Below are positions 5,182-5,923 of a DNA stretch of 5,923 nt, piece by piece. Source of the DNA: Treponema sp. Lineage in GTDB: Bacteria; Spirochaetota; Spirochaetia; Treponematales; Breznakiellaceae. How positions within the stretch are numbered: the stretch's first letter is position 1; every line of letters starts with the position of its first letter. The stretch lies in contig JAITJV010000164.1 of NCBI GenBank assembly GCA_031278755.1, forward strand, positions 1-5,923, written 5' to 3'. The position numbers and the translations under genes are program-made. The notes under the pieces are model-generated. The model saw nothing but the letters and a program-made list of their open reading frames with translations, did no database searches and was not told the origin of the DNA.

Positions 5182-5195
5182 GTACATGGAGGTAC
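5182..5195 (+). promoter_or_regulatory. CsrA-like hairpin covering the flaG ribosome binding site
   Basis: GTAC (5182-5185) and GTAC (5192-5195) flank the hexaloop ATGGAG, placing GGA in a loop on a short stem. GTACATGGAGGT (5182-5193) matches the CsrA SELEX consensus RUACARGGAUGU at 10 of 12 positions. GGAGG (5188-5192) is also the Shine-Dalgarno site of flaG, six bases before its ATG, so a bound protein would block initiation. Binding is inferred from sequence and from known CsrA control of flagellin leaders. Confidence 0.55.
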
Positions 5196-5198
5196 ACC

Positions 5199-5579
5199 AT
5201 GGGTATACCGGTCGCGTCTGTGGGGAACAGGGTAAGCATAATTCCCCGGCAGGAATTCCGGAGGGATGCCGTATCCCAGGAACGCGTTCAGGCCCGCAGC
5301 CGGGCTGCAGAACTGGCCCGTGAAAAATTTGAATCGTCTCTTCCGGGCAGCAATTCCGGTGAAGACATACACCGGACCGCCGCGGATCTTGAACGGATCA
5401 GCCTTACTTTTAACAAAAAGCTCCAGTTTGTCGTAGATCACCAGTCTCATGAGGTAACCGTCAAGGTAATTGACACGGCGACCGATAAGGTGATCAAGGT
5501 GCTTCCGCCCGAAGAACTGCAGCGTTTACACAACAAGATCAGGGAAACCATGGGCTTTCTTTTTGACGAAAGCGTTTAG
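5199..5579 (+). CDS. flaG: FlaG family flagellar protein
   Basis: This 126-residue protein has a charged, helical, probably disordered N-terminal half (1-62) and a FlaG core (about 65-120). The core contains ISLTFNKKLQFVVDHQSHEV (67-86), then VKVIDTATDKVIKVLPPEEL (89-108) and a terminal helix. The VxVID-x5-VI-x2-(L/I)PPEE pattern is the family signature. FlaG proteins influence filament length or assembly in other bacteria; the exact job in spirochaetes is less clear. It sits between flagellin and fliD, as is common for flaG, and 47 bases separate it from the fliD ATG, so the two probably share a transcript. The ATG at 5199 is chosen because GGAGG (5188-5192) is six bases upstream and the longer in-frame extension from a TTG at 5010 crosses the terminator and leader hairpins. 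Its ribosome binding site lies in a CsrA-like hairpin. Confidence 0.92.
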   Translation: MGIPVASVGNRVSIIPRQEFRRDAVSQERVQARSRAAELAREKFESSLPGSNSGEDIHRTAADLERISLTFNKKLQFVVDHQSHEVTVKVIDTATDKVIKVLPPEELQRLHNKIRETMGFLFDESV

Positions 5580-5616
5580 CGGTTTCTGATCCGAAGTCGG
5601 AATAAAGGGGGGAAAG

Positions 5617-5655
5617 ATGAGGGAATATGTCCGACATTTATGTTCCCGGCGTTAA
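5617..5655 (+). other. 12-codon open frame overlapping the fliD start
   Basis: ATG at 5617 follows the purine run AAGGGGGG (5605-5612) by four bases, a better ribosome binding arrangement than fliD has. It would encode MREYVRHLCSRR and stop at 5653-5655, inside fliD in another frame. It may be chance or may tune fliD initiation. It is recorded because it competes for the strongest Shine-Dalgarno sequence in the gap. Confidence 0.25.
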
Positions 5656-5923
5656 GAGCCGGTTTAATACAGAGAAGCTCATTGAAGACCTGATGAAGGT
5701 CGAAAGGGCGCCCAGGGATCGTGTCGAAAAAAACGTAGAAAGCCTTGAAACCAGCAAGGGGTACTGGCAGGAAGTAGGCCGCCGCATAAGCTCCCTCAGG
5801 GATAGTTCGCAGCAGCTTTATTCTTTTCAGAACCCCTTTAATGAAAGAAGGGCTTCTTCGCAGGATGAGTCCGTTATTACCGCCTCCGCGACAAGGGAGG
5901 CTGCGGAGCGGGACTACCGGTTT
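5627..5923 (+). CDS. fliD: Flagellar filament cap protein FliD, N-terminal part (3' end outside window)
   Basis: FliD (HAP2) caps the growing filament and guides flagellin folding at its tip, here presumably in the periplasm. The first 99 residues are visible and the frame is open to the right edge. They form the conserved FliD N-terminal region: VPGVKSRFNTEKLIEDLMKVER (6-27), then a predicted coiled-coil helix (about 28-75) with KGYWQEVGRRISSLRDS, then FQNPFNERRASSQDESVITASAT, typical of the start of the first structured domain. The start MSDIYVPG is the usual treponemal one. Initiation is odd: GAGGG (5619-5623) is only three bases before the ATG at 5627, while the stronger GGGGGG (5607-5612) is 14 bases away. 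It lies 47 bases after flaG with no terminator between, so cotranscription is likely. Confidence 0.93.
   Translation, partial: MSDIYVPGVKSRFNTEKLIEDLMKVERAPRDRVEKNVESLETSKGYWQEVGRRISSLRDSSQQLYSFQNPFNERRASSQDESVITASATREAAERDYRF

Noticed and set aside
5010..5198. 63-codon upstream extension of flaG
   Set aside because: It runs through the terminator and leader hairpins, has no family resemblance, and GGAGG sits right before ATG 5199.

Overview
This window is most likely from a spirochaete of the Treponema group. Two tandem FlaB-type periplasmic flagellins start MIINHN and share the [21 protein letters not shown] block. They are followed by a FlaG and the N-terminus of a FliD of the treponemal MSDIYVPGVKSRFNTEKLIEDLMKVER type. 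The order flaB, flaB, flaG, fliD and the protein sequences both support this. The DNA is visibly GC-rich for the group, with strong G/C bias at third codon positions. That suggests a higher-GC treponeme such as the termite-gut lineage rather than T. pallidum or T. denticola; this last step is inference.

Layout, all genes on the + strand. Bases 2-247 are the C-terminal end of an unrecognised protein. It overlaps by four bases (ATGA) with a 760-residue RarA/MgsA-type AAA+ ATPase (244-2526), which carries a C-terminal methyltransferase-like extension. A 219-base spacer then holds a 10-bp hairpin, an A8 tract, a near-consensus sigma-28 (FliA) promoter (2607-2634) and a leader with a near-consensus CsrA-binding hairpin just upstream of the Shine-Dalgarno site. 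The first flagellin follows (2746-3606).

A 497-base spacer (3607-4103) with no credible gene is packed with inverted repeats, several of them mutually exclusive, and includes two GNRA-tetraloop hairpins. The second flagellin (4104-4958) follows. Next come a good intrinsic terminator (5020-5053) and a leader with four hairpins in a row plus a CsrA-like hairpin over the ribosome binding site. The last genes are flaG (5199-5579) and the first 99 codons of fliD (5627 to the window end).

The flagellar genes make the filament (FlaB), a filament-associated factor (FlaG) and the filament cap (FliD) of the periplasmic flagella. The main regulatory signals I see are FliA-dependent transcription of the first flagellin and apparent CsrA-type translational control at several ribosome binding sites. 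The second flagellin and flaG have no recognisable sigma-28 promoter. The 497-base spacer is the least explained part of the window and the best candidate for an undescribed element, perhaps a cis-acting or small RNA. No transposon, CRISPR array, tRNA or rRNA was seen.
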